NCBI RefSeq assembly: GCF_018143015.1
Contig: NC_054746.1
Location: 35,372,830 to 35,436,829 of the forward strand
Direction: 5' to 3'
Length of the DNA stretch: 64,000 nt
From: Lytechinus variegatus
Lineage: Eukaryota; Echinodermata; Echinoidea; Temnopleuroida; Toxopneustidae
The notes below the pieces were generated by a model, which did no database searches, had not been told where the DNA came from, and worked only from the letters and a program-made list of their open reading frames with translations. This document shows, in pieces, positions 12,324-27,300 of this stretch; the stretch's first letter is position 1; each line of letters opens with the position of its first letter. The position numbers and the translations under genes are program-made.

Positions 12324-15300
12324 CTGGAGAAGAAAAAAAATATTCATATTCAGAAACCATCAATATTTCATTGGAAATATATCTCATTAAAAAAATGGTA
12401 ATGATGGAGTTCTGTGTAGCAATATAACAGAAATCTTGCCACTTCTAAAATGCAACTCACTTTAATTACTACTATTACTTCTATTACTACTACTACTACT
12501 ACTATTACTACTACTACAAATACTACTATTTCTTACTCATATTTACTTCTATGTCATGAACAGGGAGCCCTATTTACAAGCTCTGCTTCTTTGGGCTTCC
12601 TAACCATTTTTTACTTCGTATTGTATTGTTCTTTGAATATTTATATAATATTGACTGGCCTTGAGGGGAACATCAAATATATTGCCAGCAAAAGAATCAT
12701 ATTGGCCCGAGTCTTTAGACGAGGGCAATATGGGTCTTTTAAGGGCAATATATTTGATGTTCCCCGAAAGAAGAGCCAGTCAATATTTTTATTATCATCC
12801 AAATCAGATATCTAGAGCAAAAATCATGATAATGGGGATATTTCTTTTCAAAATAGAGTTCTATTGTGTCATGTTCATATCGGTCTAGGCTCTGCACTTT
12901 ACCATTATGACGTACTTGCAAGCACTCGGATTCAGCGTTGTCTTTATTATGACGTAATTGTTGGTGGGAGGATCCTTATGAAGCGTATCTCTTGATACGC
13001 ATCCACAAATGCCCGGATGTGAGACCAGGGAAAATACAAAGGTATATTTTGCTTCGTCTCTGCATGCAAAATAAATGCGCACATTGAGACCGAGGAAAAT
13101 ACAAACAATATACCTAACCTTCCCGATATTAAGAAAATGTAGGGCAATACGATTTTGTAAATGACCAGCTCAGATGTCTGATACGGGTGATAATACTGTA
13201 TATTTATCTTGTTTTTAAAATGGTTAAATTTAATAAATGAAATTTAATACTACTTCTACATACAGTACTCTTACTAATAATATCAATAAATAAAAAATTA
13301 GTGATAATGATAATAATAATAATGAGATTTCTATGTCACAAATTTCAATTTTGACTTAATGCTTAGGCCCTTTTCCAATACTCACTTGATAGCAGAAGCA
13401 GTATAACTGTTGTCATTATACTGAATACTGAATTGTCCTGATATCACCAAATCAGAGAGACTGCTGTATGCATCCTCCGGAGATACTGAAAAGAAAATAG
13501 AAATCAAAGTTTTTCTAGCAAGAGTATAACAAAATTGCCTAAATACATCCCATACAGAAAGAAAAACGTCAATGATGCTAAAATGAAGAATACATGATAA
13601 GTATGTGCCCCCCCCAAAAAAAAATTATCAAGAAATAATAAAACCAACCAGCTTATTATGATTAATGAATCATAATCACCTTGGGAGTCCCCATGTTCAG
13701 GCTTAATGCTGACATAGACTTTCACACTTCCTGCAATAATGTCCAGAATTTCAATATGATTCCTGCAGATGAAAAAAAAGAACATAAGAAAAACTTTTGA
13801 ATCTTTTGTTCATCTACACCTGGTCATAGCCACAAAATCAGACTTAAACTTTGGATGCACTACTTCATGAATCTCAGTCTTTTATTGATAGCACATCTAT
13901 CATTTCCATGAATGAAAAAAAAATCATGAAAGATAAATCATTTCATGAAACAATTTAGATGAATTTATCTTATTTATTCACCAACAGTAGCCCTGCACAC
14001 ATTCTCCAAACCCTTCAGGAAAATAAGATGAAAAACACAAGGAGCATGCCGCAAAAAACCAAAAGGATCAGGAGACAGAGAGATATTACTTCATATAGAG
14101 GATTTTTGTTAGGTTGAAAAATATATATACATATAAACAAACACAATATAGAGATATGTACGTTTAGAGAATAGTACTCACTGAGGAAGCAGAACAGCAT
14201 CTGCAATACACTCAATCAAAACTGCTTTGAAGGCAATGACCTCTGACCCTTCATTGACCTCCGAGTAAGAAAGGTCATTGAACTCTAATGAGAAATTCAC
14301 TTCATCATGAACTTCACCTCGGGTAGCTGAGAGGGAGAGAGAGAGAGAAAGAGGGATTGGTTAATACTAAATGGTATTAAACAATTCATACAAAGATTCT
14401 TGTTATTTGATTGGTTGAAAGCCATTCAATATATGATCTATTTTGTGCAACATGCAAACTCTATTTTCCATTGCACGGTGACCGTGCATCTTATATTTTT
14501 AAATTGCATGGTTGAGGTCTCTCCCTTAGTGTGCACCACTGAGCATGTGTGTGTCTACCTACATTTTGTAGTATGTGTGTGTTTGCATGCATCGAAGAAA
14601 GCACATCAACAAGGCTGACTGTGCGCACTCAGATTCATGTATCAAAGTGTGTTAGAATGAAAACAATTAACTGCTAAATCCACACAATGTACATGTAGCC
14701 TACATGGGGAAAAAATAATCATGTTCTCAGAGATAATGAATTGCCAGACAAAGGCAAATATATTTTAATTCCATATGCTTTCTTTTCTTCTATTGTGTCA
14801 AATAACACGATCCAGAAGAGTGATTGTATAAACCAAAGGATGCATGCCTTCATTTGTCCGTTATGCAACCTATCCACTCTCGTCGAGGCTGTGTTCAACC
14901 CCTTGCACTTGGCCTAACAGCTTTATGCAATGGATTGAACAGAGCCTCAACTCGAGTGATGATAGATCACATAATGACCTCATGTGCATGACATATACAG
15001 TGAAACTTGTAAATTGGGAGCAGGCAGGGCTTTATTCCATGAAATGCAGAGTGCATAACAGCTGGTAAAGCCAGGGTAATCATGCTGCATGCTGTTTATG
15101 CTACTTATTGTAGAGCACGTTGTGACTTCTGCTTGTTGTTGTTTGTTGGATATTAATGGCGACCAGTCATATTTAATTATTACCGCCAACTCTTTAGGCC
15201 TACTATTATTTTCTTTCTTTGACGTGTCCTTTAAAATCGTTCCTCTCCTTCTTTCTTTTTTTTCCTTTCTTTCCTTTCATCTGCTAAAGTGATTGTTCTT

Positions 15301-18300
15301 ATTTAAGCAAGTATCTTCATTATCATTATTGCACAGTTCAATCAAACTATAAATTTAAAATAAAGTTGACCATACACATGTACATATGACTTACTTTGAG
15401 TTGTTGATGTAGTAGAAGCAGAAGTAGTAGTCGTAGAACAGGTCAGACAGGGTGGGTCGACCAGACTTATGAGAGAGGAATGGTTCTTACATACAACTTC
15501 CACAGAAGGACATTGAACCTCGCCTTCATAACCAGGTACCTATGAAAAAATTCAATAACATGATAAAAAGCAATCATAATGACAAAAATAATAATTTATC
15601 ATTATGCTTTGCTAGTATTATCATCATTGCAAACATGAAATACTTGCAACATACATCAAATGTTTCTACTCTAAGAAAGGTTATATGGACCCATCTCACA
15701 AAGAAGGGGGCACTTTAAGTGCCCCCCCCCCAAAAAAAAAGTTAGGGTCCAATGAGCAAGTACAGAATAATATTAATTCAAGAACCATGTGCCCGAATGT
15801 TGCAAATTTGGTCTCAAAGAAGTGCAAGACTTGAAAGCATAAGTAATGAAATACTTTGGTGGCTTCATTGTGCATTGTAAACATATTGTGCAAAAGGCTG
15901 ATGGGGTGGAATCCAATAACTCTAAATTAAACTTTGGGAAAATATATAATTTTCAATTTTGTCAAAAATGAGAATTTTAATCTATAAAAAATAGATTCAG
16001 GTTTGGCTGCAGGAATCATAGTTATTTAGAATTTGAAAGGGTCACCAATCATCCTTTAAGACATGTGTACCGTGTATTCATGTGTAACTTATGAAACATC
16101 ACACAGGTTGTAATGGCTACATCAGTAAAATATCTTTAGCAATAGTACTAGTAAACTTCAGTACATTTCTACTTGCACTACATTTTGCCTGCACACCTGG
16201 ACATCCAGACACACACATACACACAAGAATCTCCAGCAATGATGGCAGCAAATTATTCAAAAAAACGAAAAAAAAAAAATCACTACCAAACAGATAATAG
16301 CTTCTATCAGCATTCAGCTGGCATGTACTATAAAATACAAGCCTACTAAGATCTGCTTCATAAAATGTGTTTTGTGCATATTTCAAAATAATACAATTTA
16401 TTAACTTTCTATTGCAATGTCATACCTGCCAACCCTGATCGTAAAACAAATTACTTAGAAATTGGAACATTCTCAATTTCATATTTAAAACTATAGAAAA
16501 TATTCAGATGAGATCAAAATAGGTTAAAATAATTGTCTTTTCTCTATTAGAATATTCCTATCTAATACATAAAGGGACAGTTTGCAGGTATGCAATCCAA
16601 AACCAAATTGCTCATTCATTTTTTAATTGAATTCTCTTTAACTCAAGCTACAGAGCCATAGCACTTTTCTATTTTTGACAAGACAATCTATTTGCATTAA
16701 AGAAAAAAAAGATACAGTGCAATTATCTATTATCACCTCATTTCATCATAGAGCAAAATCAAAGACCATATAAAAGATGCAAAAAACACAATGCAGTATA
16801 AAAATTCATTATGATAAAGATGTAAAAATCAACATACCAGTATTTTTTTTTCAATCAGGCCATCTCATTGAAATAGAAAATAAAACAATGACAAGCAATT
16901 TTGCCACAAAGAATAAATGACGAAATTTTTGTGTTGATTAATCATAATACCAAATGTAGTACCGAAAAATAATCCCCCATAAGCCCTTTGGGAAATAAAA
17001 AGAGAAATTATTCATTTTCACATGACCACTCACAACGCATTGTAACTGCAAAAAAAGAAAGAAAAAACAATGAAGACGTGCAATGTGCAAGTGAATGATA
17101 ATTCAATTAAAAGTACATTCAAATAGCTTACCTCTGGATTTATGTTCCTTTTTTATTGAGGTGATTGAAAAGTATAAGTGCATTAATTGTTTACATCATA
17201 TATTCTATTTTATATTTAGTAAAATTTACAATTCAAAATGGTTGACTGACAGAATGCGATAGACCAATCCCCATGAGATAGTTTAATTCTGTTCATCAGT
17301 AATATTTCTGGTTGATTTTGGCTGTGAATGTTTTGATCAATATAGTATGATCAAGTTGTTAAGCAGTATATATCCAGCAAACATGTCATTGGAAAAGATT
17401 ACTGAAACTAGTATGGCTTATAAATCCAAACACAATCCAATTTGTTTATTCTTTTATCTTCATATTCTCAAATAAAAAAATCAACACGCTATATGTACTT
17501 GGTAATAAACAAGTTAAGATTATTAATAATATGCCATCCTCATACAGCTCTGAAAAAAAATGAACCCTTTGCAATTCAGAAGACAGGTTGAAATATGCCA
17601 GGTCCCCATTAATTATCCCTGACAGTTGGACAATTACTGATCAATCATCTTGGCAAAGTGGGATTTGAACCCAGCACCTTGTGGTGTATAGTATGGAGAC
17701 CGATCCACTGGACCATAGCACCTCGATGAACATCTCATAGCACATAGGAACAAAACATAGTTCACTGATTTGAGAACATTTTGTACTTACCTGAATACTT
17801 GTCTCTGCAGGGCATGGAATCCAATCTGAGTCTAAGAGACGGATTTCATATGTCTCGGAGGAATTTCCACATCTTGTTGCATAACATCTGCCTTCTAGAT
17901 CTCCCGGGGTACATGATCCCTGGATTTACAGAGGTAAACACCAGGATTAAGATAAATGGGTCACAATATTAGCCCCTTGTGATATTTACTCCAAAGTAGT
18001 TGTATTCAGTTGACTAGTGATCATGTATTTTGTCAAGGATTAATCCCAGGAGCTTTATGCTAGATTGATCATATCTATTGTACATATAAAACAATTGTAC
18101 CACATATTGTCACATTACATCCCATACCAATTTAGCCTAGAAAGAGCTGCTCTAATGGTATTACCTCTTCAAGGTTCAAGGTACTTGAATGCAACATTTA
18201 TTATCATTTTTGCTTTTGTCAATCTCTTTATTCCGGAGGACTTCCATACAGTTGAAACTTCACATGTTAGATATATGTACCTTATAATCATTCTAATTGC

Positions 18301-21300
18301 TTTTAAGAAACCTTGTAGAAAACTCCTGAAAAACAGGTAACAACAGCAAAAATAATGATAGTGATATCTTTTAAAAAAGAGACAAAAACTAGAAATACTA
18401 ACTAGAATTTCAATTTGTCATGAGGATGAATTAGGTGATTAAGAAAGTTATGTGAAAAGGTCTCGTTTTATTAGAGAATGACAATTCTAATTTCGCAAAA
18501 GACGACAAGAATTAGTGAACATAATATTGACGAAATACATGAATGTAAAATCCAGTTCTGAGAAGAAAAAAAAAATCCTTACTAATAGCGATTACATGCA
18601 AAATTAGCAAAAAAAATAGTAAAAAAAAGTCAAGGGAGTTTCAAACCTTTGCTTTACAAGTTGGATGAGCTATCCATTCGACCACAAGTTTTCTCATAGA
18701 CTTATCTTGCAAAGAATGAAAATAATCTCAAATTGAATTGAGAAAGTGGAAGATTGGCATAGTGATATGCCCCTATTAATTGTCATTTTTCATTTTTGAG
18801 GATGGATAATTTGTGTAAAAGGGTAGTAAAAAATTGTTTGAAAAGAGTATGACCCTCGCTACAATATATCGAAAACTGGGCGAAAAACAGCCAATATTTA
18901 CAGAGTTTTAGTCATATTTGCATTATTTTGAAAAATTCACACCACAAATATTGAAATTTTGCGTTCCCATGCCATTTTTATAACGACATGATAAAATTGA
19001 GGGACACATGAGGGATGAAATCATATCTACGGTTCATACTTTATCTGAATATGACGGAAAGTTTGGGGATCAACGGACTATCTGAAGAATTACTAGTATA
19101 TTGAATTTTGTATAGACATGTTTTGGCACAAATTTGGCCTATTGTGAGTGTGCGGGAGGCAAACTTTGATGGAAACCTATTACTTTATTACTGGTCGTAG
19201 AAGGTTGGCTAAGGTATCAAATTAAGATTTTCATAATCAATGCATTGAAGTAAAGAATTTGGTGATTTCACATTGCGTTAAGGAGTTACACATGAGCATA
19301 CGCATGAAAACATGAGCACGCAAAGTCCTGAGATGATTTAAATGACCTGAAACATACTCTACTTTGATAAAAAGTGATTGAGCATTTTAAAATTTGGATG
19401 CATGCATATGTGTACGTCGTACCCTATACATGACCTTTGATGACATGGACCATTGGCCCTTGACCTGAAGTTTATGTGATGTAAATATTGTTGATTTTCG
19501 AAAATTGATGACGAAGATATGATTGATAATGTCATTTTACAAAATGGCACGTAGATGACGTTACAATGACGTTTTGACCTTGAACTTGTTTTGTACACAT
19601 CACATGATAAGTTCGCATAACTGATAAAATTTTGATGAAAATTGATGAAGGACTATTGTTGATTTTGGTGGAACAAGAAAAGGGTGGAAAAGGGAAAATA
19701 AATGATAAAAATATATAAATGAATAAAAAATGAAAACTAGAATTTTAATTCGTCATGAGGACGAATTAGGTGATCTGTCTCTGATTTTCATGATTATGAA
19801 TACAATCACCATGTTAATTGAGATCAATACGATGCTCATATTGAACACTAAAATTTTATTACGAAAAGAACATGTTGAATACTCTAAAAAATGAGGATAT
19901 GTGAAATACATGTAGGTGTAGGCAATACACATTGTACATGTTATAGGCCTATTAAAAACGATTTTAACCTACTTTATTGTGCGATATTTGAACTAATATC
20001 CCTTGTAATGGTGATTAAGGAACATTTGCGAAATGTTGAAAAGAAAAATTTATGTCCACTTTTGGGTTCGAACCGGGGACCCTAAGGACGCAAGTCTGAT
20101 GCCTTACCCATTGAGCTACACGCTTCCCATAGACTTAACACATAAGCAAAAGGAGAAGATCTGAAATCCAATTTTGCAAGTGAAATACGGGCATGATCCT
20201 GGCATCTGATCGGAAAATAAAGAACACATTTGCGATAGCTTACAATCTCAGCTACAACATACTCCAAGCTCAGAGAAAACCAACAAATGGAAATGGAGAT
20301 ATGGCTCGCGAAATAGAGGAATGTAAAATCCAGTTTTGAGAAAAAGTCATTTCCCATAGAGATTGCACACAAAATGAGCGAAAATGACATGCCTCTATAA
20401 CTTGCCATTTTTTTAGGATGATTCATTCCTTTAAAAGTAAATAAAGGCATCAAATTAGAAAGAGTATGTCCTCAGCTACAACATATTGAAAACTGAGCGA
20501 AAATTGACCAATATTTACAGAGTTAAAGTCAAATTTGCATAATTATGATGACGTCATAAGTAGCAAAATGGGAATTTTGAGTTCCGACGCCATTTTGATG
20601 ACGTCATGATAAAATTTCGGGTCAAATGTGGCATGAAATCATATCTCCCATCCATACTCTATTCGAATATGAAAAAAAAATTGGGGGTCAACGGACTACC
20701 TGAAGAGCTATAATGAATTTTGTATAGGCATGTTTTTGCACATATATTGTCTATGGTTAGTGCGCGCGTGCTGTAAACTTTGATGAAGGCTAATTCCGTT
20801 ATTGCTTGTCGTAGAAGGTTGATCAAGGTATCAAATTGTTCAGAATTTTATTATCGGTGCATTGATATGAAAAACATGGCAATCCTATGTTGTATAGTGC
20901 CGTTACGCGCGAGAACGCGCGCGTAACCGTGTGCGCGCAAATTTTTGATATGCTTAAAATCACCTGAAACATACTATGTTATGGTCAAAAAGCGATTTTG
21001 ATCATTTTAAAATTTTGACGCGCACGTCGTGACCTTTACATGACGTTTGATGACATGGACAGTTGACCCTTGACCTGAAGTTAATTTGATGTAAATATGA
21101 TTATTTTTTGAAAATTGATAATGGAGATATGATTGTTAATGTGAATTTACAAAATGGCGTCTAGATGACGTCATGATGACCTTTTGACCTTGAACTTGTT
21201 TCGTTCACATGACATGATAAGTCCCCATATCTGATGATATTTTGAAGATAATTGATAATGTAGATTTGGAGATTTTATGGTAACAAGAAAAGGGTGGAAA

Positions 21301-24300
21301 AATAAAAATTAAGAAATAAATAAATAATAAATAAAAAAGAAAATTCTTACGAAATTAATAGTTGATCTGTCGATTGACAGATCACCTAATTATAGAAACA
21401 TAAGAGGTGATCTGTCAACAGACAGATCATCTAATAAAAAAAAAATATTCTCACCACCAAAAATGAATTTGACAAGAAACATTTGCTCTCAGGTCCAGTT
21501 ACTTCACCCGTCCTATTTAAACTCCCATCAACGGAAGAAAACACACACTGATTCTCAGTTTCTGGCCAATAAATCTTACATCCATCTAGATAGGTATTTG
21601 TGGTACATGTAGCCTTGTTTAGCCCTAGGTAGTCACAGCCTGAGACACTGAGATACATGAAATAAAAAAGATGTTATTGTTCAAAAGGTTTAGTTGTTAT
21701 TCATCTCTAAAACATTTAGTGCAAATAACATACTTAAAGTGTCTCTTGAACACCCTCTCCCCCCCACCCTTGTCTCAACTTTTGCCCCCCTCCCCCCAAA
21801 TAAAAAAAAAGTAAATCCTAGCTCCCTGCATTGTACATGCATATTGATAAATATGCTACAAAAAAGAATTTACTCAGAGAGTGAGCCCTATTCTGTTACC
21901 ACCAGAAGTGGTATTTGCATGACTGTGCTTTGACAAATGCCTAGTCTATCCTCAGGCTCAGTCCTAACAACCTCTTAGCCCATGAGAGAGGACCACAGAC
22001 TAAACAGACATAACATCACCATTATGCAGTACTCTCTACTAATGGGTCCAGGGACTTTCCCCCAAGTCAGTGATGAGAAACTACGTCCTCTGTGTGTAAC
22101 TTGGATGACAAATCTTCTGAGTGATACCTGATTATGGACCATGCACTATATGTATCCTTCCCATGTGTGTGTACACATTATACAGTTAATATATAAGATT
22201 GTTACTTTATTTGGTACATAATCAATGATTATGATATAAAATTATGCAAAATGTAACTAAACAATGAAAACTGATAAAACTATGTGAAAAAACTGCAGCG
22301 ATGAGGCTTCTAACAAAGTCTAACGACAGAAATCATACTTTGTGCATAAATTATGCAAATGAGCTCATTCATATACACTATAAGTAGCTTAATTTGCATA
22401 ATGACTACCTGAAGAGGCCAATTAACATTACAATGCAATACTGCATTGATACTGAAATAGCTTTGCTATAGAAGTGATTCATTTTACTATCACATATGGT
22501 AAATTATGATCTGCATTATTTTCAATGAACTCATGAATATTTATGAGCTATGTACAAGAAAGCGAAATCCTTTGAATATATTTTTTTTATAATGCCTCCT
22601 TCATTCCTATGAACTGAAAATGATAAATAATTGTTTATGGAATGTATATCATCACCAATATGTTCTATACCAACCTATTATTACAGAAGAACTGGGTGAA
22701 GTTTGTAGAGCAGTGCTCAACCGTTCCAAACTCACATCCTTGGCCTTTACCCCAGAGAAAGTCCCCAGCATATTCATAATTAACTCTGTACCAACCAGAA
22801 TCCTCAAACACAGCCAGGGTCATATTATCAAGGAAGGTTGAGTGTGCCTAGAAAAAATATGGTATTGATTTCATAGGTTTTAATTTTGACATTCACAAAA
22901 TCATGTTAATATATAGGCCTACCATTCCTTTGTATGCCTTAAATTTGAAAATAAAGACAAATACTTTGAGAAATGCTGGGGTATTTAGTGAGAATTAAAG
23001 TCTTATTTAGTAAAATGAGTAAAAAAAAAGTGCTATTTAGGATATTGATTCTCAAATATTATGGCAGAGTGACTCAATCATGATGAAATTCTCACTTTAA
23101 GAACTGCACAGATATGAGTACATGGGACTACAGTCACATGTGGCATCACAAGTAACAGTCCCACCTCTGTGTATTGGTGTAGGTGGTTCTTTGTGACAAG
23201 AACTCATTTCAGTATTTAAACAGACTGGATTTCTACTCATTCAATCAATGTATTCACCAAATGAAAGGTATAAAATCAAATTTTTACAAAGAGTGCAAGT
23301 TTATCATAATACTGTATAGTCAGTTCTACCCTTTTAGCATATCCATTTATACAGTTCAACCTCTCTTATCCAGACACGTTGGGACCAGCACCAATCCAGA
23401 TAAGTGATTTATTTGGATCTGGGAGACCCAATATAAAAAACATGCAGCTGCCTCTGTATGGTAGCTACACGTAATCTATTGTAGTGAGCGTACACAGACA
23501 GTATTCAGTGCAAGTTATAGGCGTTTTTCAAAAACTGAAATCAATTGGTCAATACCAAAACTCTTGGATAATTTACCTGCTGAAATGACTGAGGTATACA
23601 TCAAGCATACCTCGAAAGAAAGAGAATGTCTCGATGAAACTAAGTTTTAAAATTGGATCATTGCAGCGAGAATCGCAGCTTCGCAAAGTCAGCCATTGTT
23701 ATGACTGTAGGCTCAATCATGATAGATGGCGCTGTCACTAGCACTAGCTAGTGACACATGTGTTGTTGTTTTTCATGGAAAAAAAGAGAACATGATTAAA
23801 TGGTTGCGCTGTGCCCTGATTTACTGGAAAATTATCCTGTATTAAGTTTTTTTGGTGATTTGGGTAAGATGGTTGTAGGTAGACCATATTGGAAAATGTA
23901 TGTAATCAAAGTGAGTTTGAGTAGGAATTTTGAGTTTAGATTGAAATCTCATTTCCCAAGGCCAAGTACTAGATTGAAAAAAAATCTTGGCAAGTGTGCA
24001 TCCGGATAATAGAGAGATCCAAATAAGGGGAGGCCGGATAAGAGAGGTCAGACTGTATCTGATTAATCCTTGGAATCATTTCATTTTAAATACATGTTAG
24101 ATGGAAACACAAGGTTATACTTTCTGGTGACATTATACAGGTAAACAAAATTTGGGGCCGTTAAATATAAATTCTAGTTGTGGTAATTAAAGCTATGAAA
24201 ATGAATTAAAACAAAATCCAACAAAATGACAACCAAAGTATTTGTATGCACTATGCACCCAATGATTATGCGAGGAGATGAGTTAAGCATGGCATTGTAG

Positions 24301-27300
24301 AGGGATCCATTTCTAAGCAAAATAATACATGTTCTAACATACTGGTATGATTATCTGCGTTGCAAAATTTCAGCATATTCTGGATTCACTCTGTATTCCA
24401 TGATTTCTGGTTAGCTAAACTAAATGATGTCAGAACTCAAAACATCCATATCTACATCCACACTTTCACTCAAGGTATCATGAATGACTATTATTACCGA
24501 GTATGGCTTCAAGATATCAATAATGAAGAAATGATATGAGTTTATACCTGTAGGATTGCAGGAGCCATAACCGATCCATACATGTATCTTGTTTCCCAGT
24601 GAGATGAGAGACCTTCTCCACCCTGCAAATAAAAGAAAAATTAACTGCATCACAATATACAGAGATACAAATAGAAGTTTCAATGCTCATGAATAAAGTT
24701 AGAAAATACAGTGCATCAGAGTATTTGGATTTAAAATTTGAATAATAAAAAAATGAAAGATATGTTTTAATTTTATAAATAAGGTTATTGCATAGTTACA
24801 TGACCAAAACATCTTTTCCATAGTCCTATTTTTTTTTCCTTCATGGTTGTGTTGGTTCCCCTGCAATCACTTAAAAATTAATTGAGGGACAATTGCTTCC
24901 TGTGGTTGAATCATGAATGTAATTTCTGTTTTCTTAAAACAGTAGCATCTGCCATAAGAGCCCATTGCATTGCAGCAACATAACAGAAAAGATAGGTTTG
25001 GGGTGTGTATCTCAGAAGTGTGAAGTCTGTTAGAAAGACACTCATCAAACATTTCCTCAATTTTCAGAGGAACTCATTGTTCTTCTTAAAAGTACAGATT
25101 TATTGTTTTCTTACCAAATTTTCAAGAGGAACACCTCTTTCTTCCTCTTCGAAGCATCCAAAATGAGCCTGAGATGCAGCCACAACTGCTGGGGTGTGAA
25201 GTCTTGACTGTCCCATGGCATCTACTCTCACTACATCATCCCTGGTCTCACACTGTAGTTCACCTTCTACAGAAAAACAATGTAATGCACATAGATAAAC
25301 AAAACAAATATTTTTTTTAAACTCATGCTCATCACTAAGTATTCATACACCTCACCATATAAAGAAAAACTATGTCAGAGTTATATTCTAAATTATTGTA
25401 GGATGGTTATTTTGTCAATTTCTTATTATGTTTATTTGCTTTAAATTGTGCTTTCTTCAGCTGTTTTACATTTCTGTTCAGTCTACACTTCAGTTCATTT
25501 GCATTTCTTTTCAGCACAGCCCTTGCAGTCTGAACTAAGGTTGAGTTAAATAATATTCAGTTGCCATTCATCCTTCTCCAAATGGAATTCCTTTCTTCTG
25601 ATTCTCTTATGTCATCTTCATTCCTTTTCTATTCAGGTGTTCCACTCATTACATTTCTCAACTGACTCTTGTTTCTATTCCCATATAATCACCCAGACAT
25701 CTTCATCTCCTTATAAGCCAGTTCGTAGTTCCTTTCTGCGCATGATCAAAAAATTCTATGCATGATCAGAAGAAGGTCATTTGTACTAAAGTGACATGGT
25801 GCTTTAAAATCTAATTAGATAAGCACCAACTTTGATGTCTTGATTATTCATATATTCTTTTGAATTGTCGTTTTCATTTACATCCACAAAAAACAACAAT
25901 GCTTCCACGAACGACTGGTATTTCAGTTTGTCAAGTACATTGTGCAACATGCTAAGATATGCATTCAAAGTAGGAATGCAACAAATACCTTCATTAAGTG
26001 TTCATTGGTGTGCTATTCTAGTCACCTGGTCTATTCAATTTCTTCATCCTGCTATGTAAGGCAAGCTTACGTAATATCTTGCTTTGAAATCTGCTTATCA
26101 TGATGAAAGAAATGAAAGGTCATTTGACCAAAATTGCCCATGAAGTAACTACGAACTGGTCTATTGGTTTATTTTATCAATTGGGTTCTTACATTTCAGT
26201 TTGATCCTTCCATTCTCTTTAGTTTTGTTGGTCGTTATCTATCTAATTTAAATATTTTTGTAAATTAAATAATGATCATGAGTTGAGCTGGGGCAAAGTA
26301 GCCCAGATATTAAATCAGGGCACTACATGACTTCTTCGGTTTCTGTTCAATTTATTTGCATCTTCTACAGTTTCACTTATTTCCCCTTTGGCTGATTGAA
26401 TTGATGATTTGAGTTTGCTACTTTGAACTTGTATCATTTATACCCCTGACTACACTTATAATTTTACATCTTACAACTGGTGGCAGCAGTGAGATGTGAA
26501 CCCACGCCATCGAAACACTTTACATTATTGTTTTAATTCGATCCCCCCTCTCTCTCTTTCACTTCATATCAATCATCTGATAAGTGTGTTTATTTTAAAG
26601 CCAAAAACATTTATCTTTTCTCATTTTTTTATTCTCATAAAAGATCCAGGTGTACATTACGTGATGTACACTTTCAACATCAGGTGGGTGTTTCATAAAG
26701 CTGTTCATAAGATACGAATGACTTTATGCACAACTGGTGATCCTTTCTTGTGCTATGTGATATTCCTGTGTAATTGAGTTATGACCTAAGAACATGTTCC
26801 AGTCGTGTGTGAAGTCATTCATAACTTTACAAACAGCTTTATGAAACACCCACCAGTAATGGTAATCAGTGAAGACCATCAGCTCTCCCTGCTCTGCCCC
26901 ACCCCATCCCCTTAAAAATGAATCAATAAGATGACAAGAAAGCAGCCATTTTAAACGATATTTGGGGATGTGCTTGTATACAATTTTTTAAGGTCGTCTC
27001 TAAGTTGCATATAGCTTATTTACTAAGAGTAAATGTAACTTACCAAATACACTGCATTCTTGAAACTGGTCAAAAAGACTTGTAGAAAATCCAAGGACAT
27101 GAAATGCCTCATGCAAGGCAAGCTAAATTGGACAAAAATGCAAGCACATTCAGAAATTTTTATTAAATTGGGGTATTTGATATTATCAATTGGGGTATAA
27201 CCCATTTATCCATAATAAAAATATACCACATTAAACAATACTTTAGCACTTCTCACATGATTTACATTTTACTGAAAGACAATTTATTAAAGAAACTACT

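Noticed and set aside
17641-20130. Two tRNA genes
   Set aside because: A and B boxes are present but the acceptor and anticodon stems do not pair; they are SINE or element parts.
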